DNA of 64,000 bases from Rhodococcus aetherivorans. Lineage in GTDB: Bacteria; Actinomycetota; Actinomycetes; Mycobacteriales; Mycobacteriaceae. Both the position numbers and the translations under genes were made by a program. Below are positions 43,162-52,143 of this stretch, piece after piece. Under the pieces are notes generated by a model. The model was not told the origin of the DNA. It saw only the letters and a list, made by a program, of their open reading frames with translations, and did not search any database. Numbering within the stretch: the first letter of the stretch is position 1; every line of letters starts with the position of its first letter. The stretch lies in contig NZ_JAALEG010000022.1 of NCBI RefSeq assembly GCF_011058165.1, positions 1 through 64,000 of the forward strand, given 5' to 3'.

Positions 43162-43245
43162 TCACCTCCGTGGCCCGCTCCTGCGACGCTGGACCACCAC
43201 GTAGACGACCACCCCGACGAGAATGAGAGTGCCCAGAACCTCCAT
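43162..43245 (-). CDS. 27-residue single-span membrane peptide (tentative)
   Basis: ATG 43245 opens a frame encoding MEVLGTLILVGVVVYVVV followed by a basic tail QRRRSGPRR. One short membrane helix with a positive inside anchor is typical of genuine bacterial mini-proteins. The ribosome binding site is weak, so this call rests mainly on the sequence character. It is divergent from the ABC transporter. Confidence 0.4.
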   Translation of the reverse strand: MEVLGTLILVGVVVYVVVQRRRSGPRR

Positions 43246-43431
43246 GACCGTCGGATACCCGCAGAACCCGTGACGAAGCAGCGGTCCGGTGCCCGGCGCG
43301 CGCCGGCCACCGGCTCCGCCGCGGGGGCAGCCCCACGATCGGTCGCGGAATCGGCGTCGCGCACCCCGGGGCGGGGTCCACAATCTCTCGCATGGACCGC
43401 GCGATCGCGCGGGAGACGGGAGCGGCGACGG

Positions 43432-45219
43432 ATGGAATGGGGAAGTGTGCTCGTCGACAGCGTCTGGTGGACGCTGAAGGCGTATGTGATCACAACGGTG
43501 GTGTTCGTCGTCGTGGTGGCGCTGCTCGCGCGAACGACCCACTGGGGACGGCAGTGGTGGCGCATCGCGTGGCCCTACTTCGATCCGCGTCGGGGCCTCG
43601 GCCCGCTCGGACTCGTGGCCCTGGTTCTGCTGTTCACCGTCTTCGCGGTGCGGATGAACGTGCTGTTCTCGTACTGGTACAACGACTTCTACACCGCGAT
43701 CCAGGACCTCGACGAGGCCGCGTTCTGGCGGTTCATGCGGGTCTTCGCCGTGCTCGCCACCATCCACGTGGCGCGCAGCCTGGTCGCGTACCTGCTCGGT
43801 CAGACCCTCGACATCCACTGGCGCACCCAGTTGAACAACCGGCTCGTCGACACCTGGCTCGACACCGGGGCGTTCTACCGGGACCGGTTCGTGGACAAGC
43901 CGGTGGACAACCCCGACCAGCGCATCCAGGTCGACGTCACCGATTTCGTCACCACCACCCGCGTCCTGTCGATGGGGGCGGTCACCGCGGTGCTGTCCAT
44001 CGTCAGCTTCACCGGCATCCTGTGGGACCTGTCGGGCCCGATCACCGTGTTCGGCACCGAGATCCCCCGCGGAATGGTGTTCCTGGTCTACATCTACGTG
44101 CTGGTCACCACCGCGGTGGCGTTCTGGATCGGCCGGCCGCTGATCCGGCTGAACTTCCTCAACGAGAAGCTCGGCGCCACCTACCGCTACGCCCTGGTCC
44201 GCGTCCGCGAGTACGGCGAGAACATCGCCTTCTACCGCGGCGAGAACGTCGAGCGGGGTGGCCTGCTGGGCCGATTCGCCGCGGTGATCCGCAACTGGTG
44301 GCGCATCGTGTTCCGGATCCTGAAGTTCGACGGCTTCAACCTGACCGTCAACCAGATCGCGGTGATCTTCCCGTTTCTCATCCAGGGGCCGCGGCTGTTC
44401 GCCGGTCAGGTCACCCTCGGTGACGTGATGCAGACCGGCAACGCCTTCGGTCAGGTCCACGACTCGCTGTCCTTCTTCCGCGAGTCCTACGACGACTTCG
44501 CCGCGTTCCGGGCGACCACCATCCGTCTCAACGGCCTGGTCGACGCCACCGACCAGTCCGCGAAGCTGCCCGTCCTCGTCGCGACCGAGCAGGGTGACAC
44601 CCTCGACCTGCGCGGTCTCGACGTGCGGACCCCGGCCGGCCGGCCGCTCGTGACCGGCCTCGACATCCACGTGTCCCCCGGCGAGGCGCTGCTCGTCCGC
44701 GGCGCGTCCGGCAGCGGCAAGACGACGCTGCTGCGCTCCCTCGCCGGGCTCTGGCCGTACGCCCACGGTCGGATCGCGCGCCCGGACGGCGACGCGCTGT
44801 TCCTGTCCCAGGACCCGTATGTGCCGCTCGGGACGCTGCGCGAAGCGTTGTCGTATCCTCGTCCGCCCGTACGGGACGACGCGGAACTCGGCGAGGTGCT
44901 CGAACGCGTGCACCTCGGGCACCTGAGGGAACGCCTCGACGACGACACCGACTGGGCGCGCGTGCTGTCCCCCGGGGAGCAGCAGCGCCTCGGGTTCGCG
45001 CGGGTGCTGCTGGCCCGGCCGCGGACCGTGTTCCTCGACGAGGCCACCGCCGCCGTCGACGAGGGACTCGAGCACGCGCTCTATCGCACCGTGCGCGAGG
45101 CGCTGCCGGACAGCGTCATCGTCAGCGTCGGGCACCGCAGCACCCTCGACAGCTTCCACGACCGGGTGCTCGAACTGCAGGGGGAGGGTCGCTGGACGGT
45201 CACCGAGAGCGTCCGCTGA
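43432..45219 (+). CDS. ABC transporter, SbmA/BacA-YddA type
   Basis: This 595-residue protein has an N-terminal membrane domain of the ABC_membrane_2 type fused to one nucleotide-binding domain. The membrane part has about six segments and the family-typical VLFSYWYNDFYTAIQ, WRTQLNNRLVDTWLDTGAFY and NPDQRIQVDVTDF. Walker A is GASGSGKTTLLRS, the signature LSPGEQQRLGFARV, and Walker B TVFLDEATAAVDEG. The mycobacterial relative Rv1819c imports vitamin B12 and hydrophilic peptides; a similar import role is inferred. I chose ATG 43432 (MEWGSVLVDSVWW). Confidence 0.92.
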   Translation: MEWGSVLVDSVWWTLKAYVITTVVFVVVVALLARTTHWGRQWWRIAWPYFDPRRGLGPLGLVALVLLFTVFAVRMNVLFSYWYNDFYTAIQDLDEAAFWRFMRVFAVLATIHVARSLVAYLLGQTLDIHWRTQLNNRLVDTWLDTGAFYRDRFVDKPVDNPDQRIQVDVTDFVTTTRVLSMGAVTAVLSIVSFTGILWDLSGPITVFGTEIPRGMVFLVYIYVLVTTAVAFWIGRPLIRLNFLNEKLGATYRYALVRVREYGENIAFYRGENVERGGLLGRFAAVIRNWWRIVFRILKFDGFNLTVNQIAVIFPFLIQGPRLFAGQVTLGDVMQTGNAFGQVHDSLSFFRESYDDFAAFRATTIRLNGLVDATDQSAKLPVLVATEQGDTLDLRGLDVRTPAGRPLVTGLDIHVSPGEALLVRGASGSGKTTLLRSLAGLWPYAHGRIARPDGDALFLSQDPYVPLGTLREALSYPRPPVRDDAELGEVLERVHLGHLRERLDDDTDWARVLSPGEQQRLGFARVLLARPRTVFLDEATAAVDEGLEHALYRTVREALPDSVIVSVGHRSTLDSFHDRVLELQGEGRWTVTESVR

Positions 45220-45396
45220 GCTCCACGCGAGGTCACCGGGCGAATCACCCCGAGACGTGTCCACCGCCCGACGGCGGAACTACGCTGAAAGCGCGGTGAC
45301 CTCGATGCCGGCGACTGCCGGCGGGCATGTCCGAGCGTCGGCACCCGGTGTCCGGTCCCGAGCCGGGACGCTCGTGCGGCAGCCGAGGAGGACACC

Positions 45397-48300
45397 ATGC
45401 ACCACAGCACTTCCTACCGGCGGCGTCCGCGCGGTTCGGTCGCCACCCTCGTGGCCCTTCCCGGATCCGCCCTGCGGGCCGGCGTGCGGGTGGCGGCCGC
45501 CGGTGCCGGCGTCGCCCTCGACACCGCGATCGTCGGCGCCGCCACGGCGGCCGGCGTGGGGGCGGCCCTGCTGCGCGCACCCGTCACCGCCGCCGCGGCC
45601 CCCGCCCCCGCGGCCGTTGTCCAGCTCGTCGCGGACGTCGCCCGGGAGGCGGCCGGCGGGCGCCCCGCCCGGCGCTGCGCAGCGAACGGTGCCCGAACGT
45701 GGATCGAGGTCCGCGGCCTCGACGGCCCGGACGGGGAGGCGCTCGGCGACCGGGTGCTCGCCGCGATCCGGGACACACCGGGCGTGGCCACAGCCGAACT
45801 GCACCGCCCCTGGTGCCGTCTCGTGGTGTCCACGGACCCGGCCGGACCGACGGCCGGCACGCTCCGGCGCGTCGTCGAACACGCCGAAGCGGAGGGCGCC
45901 GCAACCGCACCCCGCGGTGTTCCGCACGAGCTGCCGGGCGACGACGTCCTGCTCGTCCGGCGGGGCGTGTCCGCGGCGACCGCCGGCACCGGACTGGCGC
46001 TGACCGCGGCGGGGCGCTACCTGCGCCTGCCGCGCCTGCACGGCGGCGCAGCCGCTCCGGTCCTCGTGTCGGACTACCACCCGCGGATCCGCGCTCTCGT
46101 CGAGTCCGCGCTCGGCCCCGGCAGGGCCGACCTGCTGCTGGCCGCCGGGACCTCCGTGCTGCACACCCTGACCCTCTCGCCTGCCTCCTCCGCCGTCGAG
46201 GCCGCCACCCGGACCGTCCTCGTGGGCGAGACATTGGCGATGCGGCGCGCCTGGCGCGACTTCGAACCGGACCTCGCCCCCCACGCGGCCACGGCCCGCT
46301 GCCCGCGCCGGCCGGTCCGTCCCACCGAACCCCCGGCCGGTCCGGTCGAGCGCTACACCGACCGTGCCGGCTGGGCCGGCCTCGCCGGCGCGGCAGCGGC
46401 CGGGCTCCTGACCGGCCGACCCACCACCGCCGGTTCCGCGGCGCTCGTCGCCGTCCCCAAGGCCACCCGCACCGCGCGGGAATCCTTCGCCGCCACCCTC
46501 GCGCGCGGGCTCGCCGCCCGCGGCGTGCTGACCCTGCGACCGGCCGTGCTGCGCCGCCTCGACCGGGTCGACGCGATCGTCGTCGACCCCCGCGCCCTGT
46601 ACACCCCCGGGCTCGCGGTGACGCGCCTGAACGGCGTGCCCGACCGCGACCGCAGCGTGGTGTGGGACCGGGCGCGGACGGCGGTCGAACGCGGCGTCCT
46701 CACCCCCGGCTGGCACCCCGTCTCCGCCGTGCCGGACGTGCCCGGGCACCTTCCCGCCGACGCGCGGGTGCTGATCGGTCCCGTCCACGACCGCTACGCG
46801 TCCGCCGTGCTCGCCGCCGCCCGGCGCGCCGGGATCGTCGTGGTCTCCGTCGAGGACGAGGGGGCGGGCTCCCTGCGGAACGGATTCGATCGCCTCGAAC
46901 CTCTCGTCGAGTCGATGGACGCCGCACTGCTCGGCATCGTCGAGAGGTTGCAGCGCGGCGGCGGCACCGTCGTGGTCCTCACCGCCGAGGCGGCGCAGGC
47001 CCTCGCCCTGGCCGACGTGGGCATCGGTGTCCTGCGCGATGGCAGCCGGCCGCCCTGGCCGGCGGACCTGATGGTCCGCGACCTCACCGGTGCGTGGCGG
47101 ATCCTGCACGCGCTCCCGGCCGCCCGGACCGCGAGCCGGCGCGGCGTGGAGATCGCCCGCGACGCCTCCGCCCTCGGAGCGCTGCTCATGTTGCCCGGTG
47201 TGCCGGGCACCGGTCCGGAATCGGTCACCGCCGGTGCCGCGGCCGGGCTGTGGGCCGGAACGTCGGCGGCCCGCACCGCGCTCGCCGCGCCGCTGCCGCC
47301 ACCGCGTTCGGCCCACGACTGGCATGCGCTGTCGGTGGCCGAGGTGTGCGCGCTCCTCCCCGCGCCGTCGCCGGACGAGTTGTTCTTGCCCGCGGAGGAT
47401 TCCGGCTGGCGGGTGCGGACCCGCACGCGGGCGGTGCGGGTGGTGCGGCGGGTCGGCACCCGCCCGGTCGGCTCCGCCGTCGACTTCACCCGTGCGGTAC
47501 GCACCGAGCTGTCCGACCCGCTGACCCCCGTCCTCGCCACCGGTTCCGCGGCGAGTGCGGTGCTCGGTTCGCCGCTCGACGCCGTGCTCGTGGGATCGGT
47601 GTTGCTGCTCAACGCCGCGATCTCGGCCGCCCAGCGCCTGCGTGCCGAGCGACTTCTGAAAAGGCTTCTGGCGGTGCAGGATCCGCCCGCGCGCCGCGTC
47701 GCCGGACCACGCGGCGGCAGGCGATACGTCGGAGTCCCCGCGGCCCGGCTGCGTCCCGGGCACGTCGTCGAGGTCCGTCCCGGCGAGGTCGTGCCCGCGG
47801 ACGGGCGAATCCTCCACGCCGACGGGGTCGAGGTCGACGAGTCGGCACTGACCGGGGAGTCGCTCCCGGTCGTCAAGCAGAGCGACTCGACGCCGGGGGC
47901 CCCGCTGGCCGAACGCGCCTGCATGCTCTACGCGGGCACCACCGTGCTCACCGGCACCGCGGTGACGGTCGTGACGGCGGTGGGCGGGGCCACCGAGACC
48001 CGTCGCGCCACCGCGATGGCGCCCGCGCGGGTCCGGGAGGTGGGCCTGCAGGCACGGCTGAGCACCCTCACCCGCCGGGCGCTGCCCGTCAGCCTCGGCG
48101 GCGGCGTCCTCGTCGCCGCGCTGGGCCTGCTCCGCGGCACCGGGGTCCGCGCGGCGGTGACCAGCGGGGTCGCGGTCACCGTCGCGGCCGTGCCGGAAGG
48201 GCTGACGCTCGTGGCCACCCTCGCACAGGTCGCGTCCGCCCGCCGGCTCACCAAGCGCTCGACCCTCGTGCGGGCGCCCCGCTCGATCGAGGCCCTCAGC

Positions 48301-49938
48301 CGGGTCGACGTCGTCTGCTTCGACAAGACGGGCACACTCAGCGAGAACCGCCTGCGGGTCGCGGCGGTCGAACCCGCCCCCGGCTTCACCCGGGAGGACG
48401 TGCTGGCCTGCGCCGCCCGCACCGGCATTCCGGCAAACGGGGGACCACCCGAGCACGCCACCGACGTCGCGATCGTCGAGTCCGCGCACGCCGCCGCCGT
48501 CGCGGACCGGGCCGCCGAACGGACGGCCCACCTGCCGTTCCGGTCCGGCCGGGCCTACGCGGCTGCGATCGCCGGAAACCACCTCGCGGTCAAGGGTGCG
48601 CCGGAGATGATGCTCGGCGCCTACGGCGACGACCATCCCGACGTCCGCGAGCGGGTGCACGCCCTGGCCGCCGACGGACTGCGGGTCATCGCCGTGGGAC
48701 AGCGCGACCTGACCGATGCCGAAACCGCTGGGGCGGCAGACGATCCCGACGCCCTCGCGGAGCTGTCCGGAAACGGGCTGCGGCACGTCGGCCTCATCGG
48801 GCTGTCCGACACGCCGCGGGCCGACGCGGCCGGACTGCTGCCCGCGCTGCTCGAGCAGGGCGTCGCCGTCCGGCTCGTCACCGGCGACCATCCGGTGACC
48901 GCCGTCGCGATCGCCGGCGAACTGGGCCTGCCCGTCACGGCGGATCAGGTGCTCAGCGGTGCCGAATGGGACGGACTCTCGCACACCGAACGGGAACGAG
49001 CCGTGGAGGAGCGGCTGGTCTTCGCCCGAATGTCCCCCGAGCACAAGGTGCAGATCGTGCAGGCCCTCGAACGCACCGGACACGTGTGCGCCATGGTCGG
49101 TGACGGCGCCAACGACGCCGCCGCGATCCGGGCCGCGAGCGTCGGCATCGGCGTGGCCTCCCGCGGCAGCGACCCCGCGCGCGGCGCGGCCGACGTCGTG
49201 CTGCTCGAGGGCCGCGTCGCGGGCCTGCTCGACGCGCTCGACGAGGGCCGCGTGCTGTGGCAGCGGGTCCAGGCCGCCGTGTCGGTCCTGCTCGGCGGCA
49301 ACGCGGGCGAGGTCGCCTTCGCGCTGCTCGGTAGCCTGATCACCGGCCGCTCGCCGCTCAATGCCCGCCAGCTGCTGCTGGTGAACATGCTCACCGACGC
49401 GCTGCCCGCGGCGGCCCTCGCCGTCAGCACCCCCCGCACCGACGGCTCCGGCCCCGCGCCCCGGCCCGACGAGTCCGTGCTGCTGCACGCCATGGCCGCC
49501 CGCGGCGCCACGACCGCGGCCGCGGCCACCGCGGCGTGGGCGATGGCCAGGGTCACGGGCTCGAACCCGCGCGCGTCGACCGTGGCGCTCGTCGCGCTCG
49601 TCGGCGCTCAGCTCGGGCAGACACTGCTCGAGTCCCGCAGCCCCCTCGTCGTCGCCACCGTCCTCGGCTCGCTCGCCGCCATGGCCGCACTGATCAGCAC
49701 GCCGGGGGTCAGCGGGCTGCTGGGCTGCGTGCCGGTCGGTCCGGTCGGATGGACGCAGGCACTCGGGTGCGCTGCGGCGGCCACCGTGGCCGCCGCCGTC
49801 GCACCGACCGCCGCGCTCCGGCTGCCGGCGATCGGGGAGGTGGTGGCATCGGTGCTCGAGTCCCGGGATGCCGGTGGCGCTTCCGGGAAAACGTCGGCGC
49901 CGACCGCTCGGCTCTCGCCGACATCGGGACTACAGTAG
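45397..49938 (+). CDS. ctpI: Giant P-type ATPase (CtpI-like) with degenerate N-terminal half
   Basis: This 1,513-residue membrane ATPase has an active C-terminal half: TGES (819-822), PEGL in a membrane helix (933-936), the phosphorylated D976 in CFDKTGTLSENR, and GDGAND with D1236. PEGL is typical of P2-type cation pumps such as calcium ATPases. The N-terminal half also looks like a P-type ATPase but is dead: LRRLDRVDAIVVDPRALYTP around D397 stands where LSRVDVVCFDKTGTL stands in the active half, and a hinge-like ADVGIGVLRDG has lost its GDGxND. GAGGAGG precedes the ATG. The transported ion is unknown. M. tuberculosis CtpI is of similar size. Confidence 0.9.
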   Translation: MHHSTSYRRRPRGSVATLVALPGSALRAGVRVAAAGAGVALDTAIVGAATAAGVGAALLRAPVTAAAAPAPAAVVQLVADVAREAAGGRPARRCAANGARTWIEVRGLDGPDGEALGDRVLAAIRDTPGVATAELHRPWCRLVVSTDPAGPTAGTLRRVVEHAEAEGAATAPRGVPHELPGDDVLLVRRGVSAATAGTGLALTAAGRYLRLPRLHGGAAAPVLVSDYHPRIRALVESALGPGRADLLLAAGTSVLHTLTLSPASSAVEAATRTVLVGETLAMRRAWRDFEPDLAPHAATARCPRRPVRPTEPPAGPVERYTDRAGWAGLAGAAAAGLLTGRPTTAGSAALVAVPKATRTARESFAATLARGLAARGVLTLRPAVLRRLDRVDAIVVDPRALYTPGLAVTRLNGVPDRDRSVVWDRARTAVERGVLTPGWHPVSAVPDVPGHLPADARVLIGPVHDRYASAVLAAARRAGIVVVSVEDEGAGSLRNGFDRLEPLVESMDAALLGIVERLQRGGGTVVVLTAEAAQALALADVGIGVLRDGSRPPWPADLMVRDLTGAWRILHALPAARTASRRGVEIARDASALGALLMLPGVPGTGPESVTAGAAAGLWAGTSAARTALAAPLPPPRSAHDWHALSVAEVCALLPAPSPDELFLPAEDSGWRVRTRTRAVRVVRRVGTRPVGSAVDFTRAVRTELSDPLTPVLATGSAASAVLGSPLDAVLVGSVLLLNAAISAAQRLRAERLLKRLLAVQDPPARRVAGPRGGRRYVGVPAARLRPGHVVEVRPGEVVPADGRILHADGVEVDESALTGESLPVVKQSDSTPGAPLAERACMLYAGTTVLTGTAVTVVTAVGGATETRRATAMAPARVREVGLQARLSTLTRRALPVSLGGGVLVAALGLLRGTGVRAAVTSGVAVTVAAVPEGLTLVATLAQVASARRLTKRSTLVRAPRSIEALSRVDVVCFDKTGTLSENRLRVAAVEPAPGFTREDVLACAARTGIPANGGPPEHATDVAIVESAHAAAVADRAAERTAHLPFRSGRAYAAAIAGNHLAVKGAPEMMLGAYGDDHPDVRERVHALAADGLRVIAVGQRDLTDAETAGAADDPDALAELSGNGLRHVGLIGLSDTPRADAAGLLPALLEQGVAVRLVTGDHPVTAVAIAGELGLPVTADQVLSGAEWDGLSHTERERAVEERLVFARMSPEHKVQIVQALERTGHVCAMVGDGANDAAAIRAASVGIGVASRGSDPARGAADVVLLEGRVAGLLDALDEGRVLWQRVQAAVSVLLGGNAGEVAFALLGSLITGRSPLNARQLLLVNMLTDALPAAALAVSTPRTDGSGPAPRPDESVLLHAMAARGATTAAAATAAWAMARVTGSNPRASTVALVALVGAQLGQTLLESRSPLVVATVLGSLAAMAALISTPGVSGLLGCVPVGPVGWTQALGCAAAATVAAAVAPTAALRLPAIGEVVASVLESRDAGGASGKTSAPTARLSPTSGLQ

Positions 49939-50076
49939 GGGCGAGTCCGACCGTCACGGCCGCCGTGCCCCGGGAACGACGGCTCCTCGAGGCGCCGAGC
50001 TCGCCGCAGACCCCCGCGCCACCGTCCCGCCGAGACCCCGCGCACGCTGGCGACCGAAAGCAGAGCAGGACGTGCC

Positions 50077-50625
50077 ATGCAGCTACTGGACACCACCGGC
50101 CACCTGGTCACCCGCACCGCGTACGCCACCACCAGCGCCGCGGGAGCTGTCGGCGGCGCCGCTGTCGGCGGGCTCGTCGGCAGCGTGCGCGGTGCGCTCG
50201 ACGGCGCCCGCTCCGGTGTGAGCAGCGGCTCCGGCTCCACCCCGGCGGCGGCGCTGACCCTTGCGGCGCTCGGGCTCACCGGGCTCGTGGAATGGCCGGT
50301 CGTCGTCGCCGTCGGCGGAGGCGCGCTCGCCGTCCGGCTCCTCGCGCCCCGCCCCGGCGCGTCCCGGCGCGACCGCCGCCCCCGGGGCGGTCACCGCACC
50401 CGCACCGACGGCGCAGCCGGCACGGAAGACTCCCCCCGTGGCGACGAGCTAGTTCGGCCGGTGGTGTCAGTCGTCGACCACGACCACCACGCCGGCGCGC
50501 ATCAACACGGCGTACAGCTCGCACAGCGGGGGAGTGAGCAGCCGGACCACGGCGCCGACCACCACATCCGGGCCCACGGCGGCCATCGGGTTCGACATGC
50601 CCCCGACGGTAGGGACGTCAGGTGA
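50077..50625 (+). CDS. Small membrane protein beside the P-type ATPase, probable frameshift in tail
   Basis: The first 95 residues are a membrane-associated domain with Gly/Ala-rich helices (SAAGAVGGAAVGGLVGSVRG) and ALTLAALGLTGLVEWPVVVAVGGGALAVRLLAPRP. The same LxxLxLxEWPVxVAxxxG pattern recurs in the protein at 50651. After about 50345 this frame turns into Arg/His-rich sequence unlike a natural tail. One frame over, an Ala/Pro/Lys tail (APARPGATAAPGAVTAPAPT and on) ends at 50452, as expected for such proteins. I think one base too many (or two too few) occurs near 50340-50370. The function is unknown. Confidence 0.65.
   Translation: MQLLDTTGHLVTRTAYATTSAAGAVGGAAVGGLVGSVRGALDGARSGVSSGSGSTPAAALTLAALGLTGLVEWPVVVAVGGGALAVRLLAPRPGASRRDRRPRGGHRTRTDGAAGTEDSPRGDELVRPVVSVVDHDHHAGAHQHGVQLAQRGSEQPDHGADHHIRAHGGHRVRHAPDGRDVR
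50467..50598 (-). CDS. 43-residue leaderless small protein
   Basis: ATG 50598 follows TACCGT (complement of 50606-50611) by 7 bases. The product MSNPMAAVGPDVVVGAVVRL then has PPLCELYAVLMRAGVVVVVDD at the end; it is hydrophobic and has one cysteine. It overlaps only the doubtful extension of the upstream gene, which supports that gene ending at 50452. No family is recognised. Confidence 0.5.
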   Translation of the reverse strand: MSNPMAAVGPDVVVGAVVRLLTPPLCELYAVLMRAGVVVVVDD

Positions 50626-50650
50626 ACCGAAGTTGACGAGCGAGGAAAGA

Positions 50651-50971
50651 ATGGCCGACGAACAGTCCTTCTGGGAATCCCACCGAACGATGGCGCGGCT
50701 CGCCCGCGACGCCGAACGCTTCGCCGTGCACCTGCCCCTCGTCGGCCGAGTCGGGATCCCACGGCCCGACCAGCTCGCCTACTTCGCCGGGCTGGCGGCG
50801 CTGGTAGCGCTGGATCTGATCGAGTGGCCGGTGGCGGTGGCCATCGCCGCGGGCCAGGTGGTGGTTACCGAGCACAACCACCGCGGTGCCGCGGCCTCGA
50901 TGCACCGCCCCGGGACGCCGACCGCCGCCGGCGCAGGCACGGCGACGACGTCCGCGGAGGCGACGACCTGA
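50651..50971 (+). CDS. Small membrane protein related to the 50077 product
   Basis: This 106-residue protein has an amphipathic N-terminus (FWESHRTMARLARDAERFAVHLPLVGRV) and a hydrophobic segment AGLAALVALDLIEWPVAVAIAAGQVVV. A low-complexity Ala/Thr tail follows. The EWPV[A/V]VA motif is shared with the protein at 50077. AGGAAAG precedes the ATG. Neighbourhood with the CtpI-like ATPase suggests a shared membrane role; no function is known to me. Confidence 0.78.
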   Translation: MADEQSFWESHRTMARLARDAERFAVHLPLVGRVGIPRPDQLAYFAGLAALVALDLIEWPVAVAIAAGQVVVTEHNHRGAAASMHRPGTPTAAGAGTATTSAEATT

Positions 50972-50975
50972 CTCG

Positions 50976-51758
50976 TCACGGGGTGCACACGAGCGTGAAT
51001 CCCGCGCCGATCCCGCCCCGGGCGTCCAGGTCCTCGATGATCCGGTCGGCCCGCTGGTACACCGCGAAGCGCACGTCGTTCGGCCGGTATCCGACTGCGA
51101 GGCCGAGCCACTCGTGGGTGTCGGTGCGGGCCAGCGGGCCGCCGGAGTCGCCCTGCTGCATCACGAGCCACGAGTTGACCGAGTTCGGGTTCACCAGCAC
51201 GTCGCGGGTGCCGGCGACGTCCAGCGTGTCGACGAGCGGGGCGGGCCCGCACGCGATCCCGGTCGTGTGCCCGGCCGCGCAGTGCCTGCCGATGTCCTGG
51301 TCGCCGTCCGGCAGCGAGCCGATCGACTCGAGCACCACGACCTCGCCGTCGGCGTCCGGCGCCGAGGTGTTCGAGCCGCGTACCCTCGTCTCGTCGAGCT
51401 GGAGCACCGCATAGTCCGGCACCGCGTCGGTCGGTATTCCGAGCCAGTCCACCGACCCGGGGCTGTGGACGGAGGTCTCGGTGCCGACAGGCCCGCGGCT
51501 CTGCTCGCCGGCCTTCCACACGGCCGCCGAGCCGGTCTGCCGGCAGTGGCCGGCGGTGATGGCGACGAGCCGCCCTGCGCGGTCGTGGCCGACCGCGGCG
51601 ACCGAGCACCAACCCGGCGCGGGATCGGCGGCGGTGAAGGTGATGCCGTCGCCCGGGCGCAGCACGATCCGATCGTCCGGCACGTGCGCGGCCGCCCCCG
51701 GAGCCGGGGCGAGCAGCGCAGCCGCGCAGGCCGCCACGACGGGAAGGGCGCGTCCCAT
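50976..51758 (-). CDS. Secreted trypsin-like serine protease
   Basis: This 260-residue chymotrypsin-fold protein has a signal peptide MGRALPVVAACAAALLAPAP with an AAA cleavage region, so it is exported. The catalytic residues are visible: His in VAITAGHC, Asp in PDYAVLQLDE and Ser in MQQGDSGGPLAR. Two cysteine pairs, one in TAGHC and one near GIACGPAP, fit disulfides. ATG 51758 is chosen for its signal peptide and GGAGAAGG; the longer frame adds unlikely residues. The substrate is unknown. Confidence 0.9.
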   Translation of the reverse strand: MGRALPVVAACAAALLAPAPGAAAHVPDDRIVLRPGDGITFTAADPAPGWCSVAAVGHDRAGRLVAITAGHCRQTGSAAVWKAGEQSRGPVGTETSVHSPGSVDWLGIPTDAVPDYAVLQLDETRVRGSNTSAPDADGEVVVLESIGSLPDGDQDIGRHCAAGHTTGIACGPAPLVDTLDVAGTRDVLVNPNSVNSWLVMQQGDSGGPLARTDTHEWLGLAVGYRPNDVRFAVYQRADRIIEDLDARGGIGAGFTLVCTP

Positions 51759-51959
51759 GCCTTCTCCGATCTCGATCCGCGTTCCGCAGGGCCCGGGAAC
51801 GGTCGGCGGTGGTCCCGACCGGAACACCGGCCGCGCAACCGAAATCGGCACCTTACCAGCGTTCCCGGACGTCGGCGCGGCACACCGGTCGAGAGGGCGA
51901 CGGGGCGGGGACCCGCGGGTCGCTCGGGGCGCCGCTCCGATGAGGCGGCGCACTGTGGG

Positions 51960-52033
51960 TGCCCCCGGTCAGACTCGAACTGACACTGTACGGGTTTTGA
52001 ATCCGTTTCCTCTGCCAATTGGGATACGGGGGC
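51960..52033 (-). tRNA. tRNA-Leu(CAA) of class I size
   Basis: The complement folds as a cloverleaf. The 7-bp acceptor stem is GCCCCCG/CGGGGGC, the D-arm carries the leucine-like AATTGGCAGA, and the anticodon stem-loop has loop TTCAAAA (anticodon CAA, reading UUG). The T-arm GTCAG-TTCGAGT-CTGAC is perfect. The variable loop is only five bases (ACAGT), whereas bacterial tRNA-Leu normally has a long variable arm. The anticodon stem closes with an A-C mismatch and the D-stem has three pairs. CCA is not encoded. It lies upstream of pdtaR. Confidence 0.88.
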
Positions 52034-52143
52034 GTCGTGCGGAGACCACTGTAGAAGATCGGTAACTGCCGTCGACCACCGGTACCCTTCTAACGTTCCA
52101 CCCCCTCCGCGGGGGCCGCCCGAGCGACAGGAGATGGCCGACG

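Noticed and set aside
51960-52033. tRNA-Gln or tRNA-Met by size
   Set aside because: The seven-base anticodon loop TTCAAAA gives CAA and the D-loop is leucine-like; other anticodon placements break the stem.
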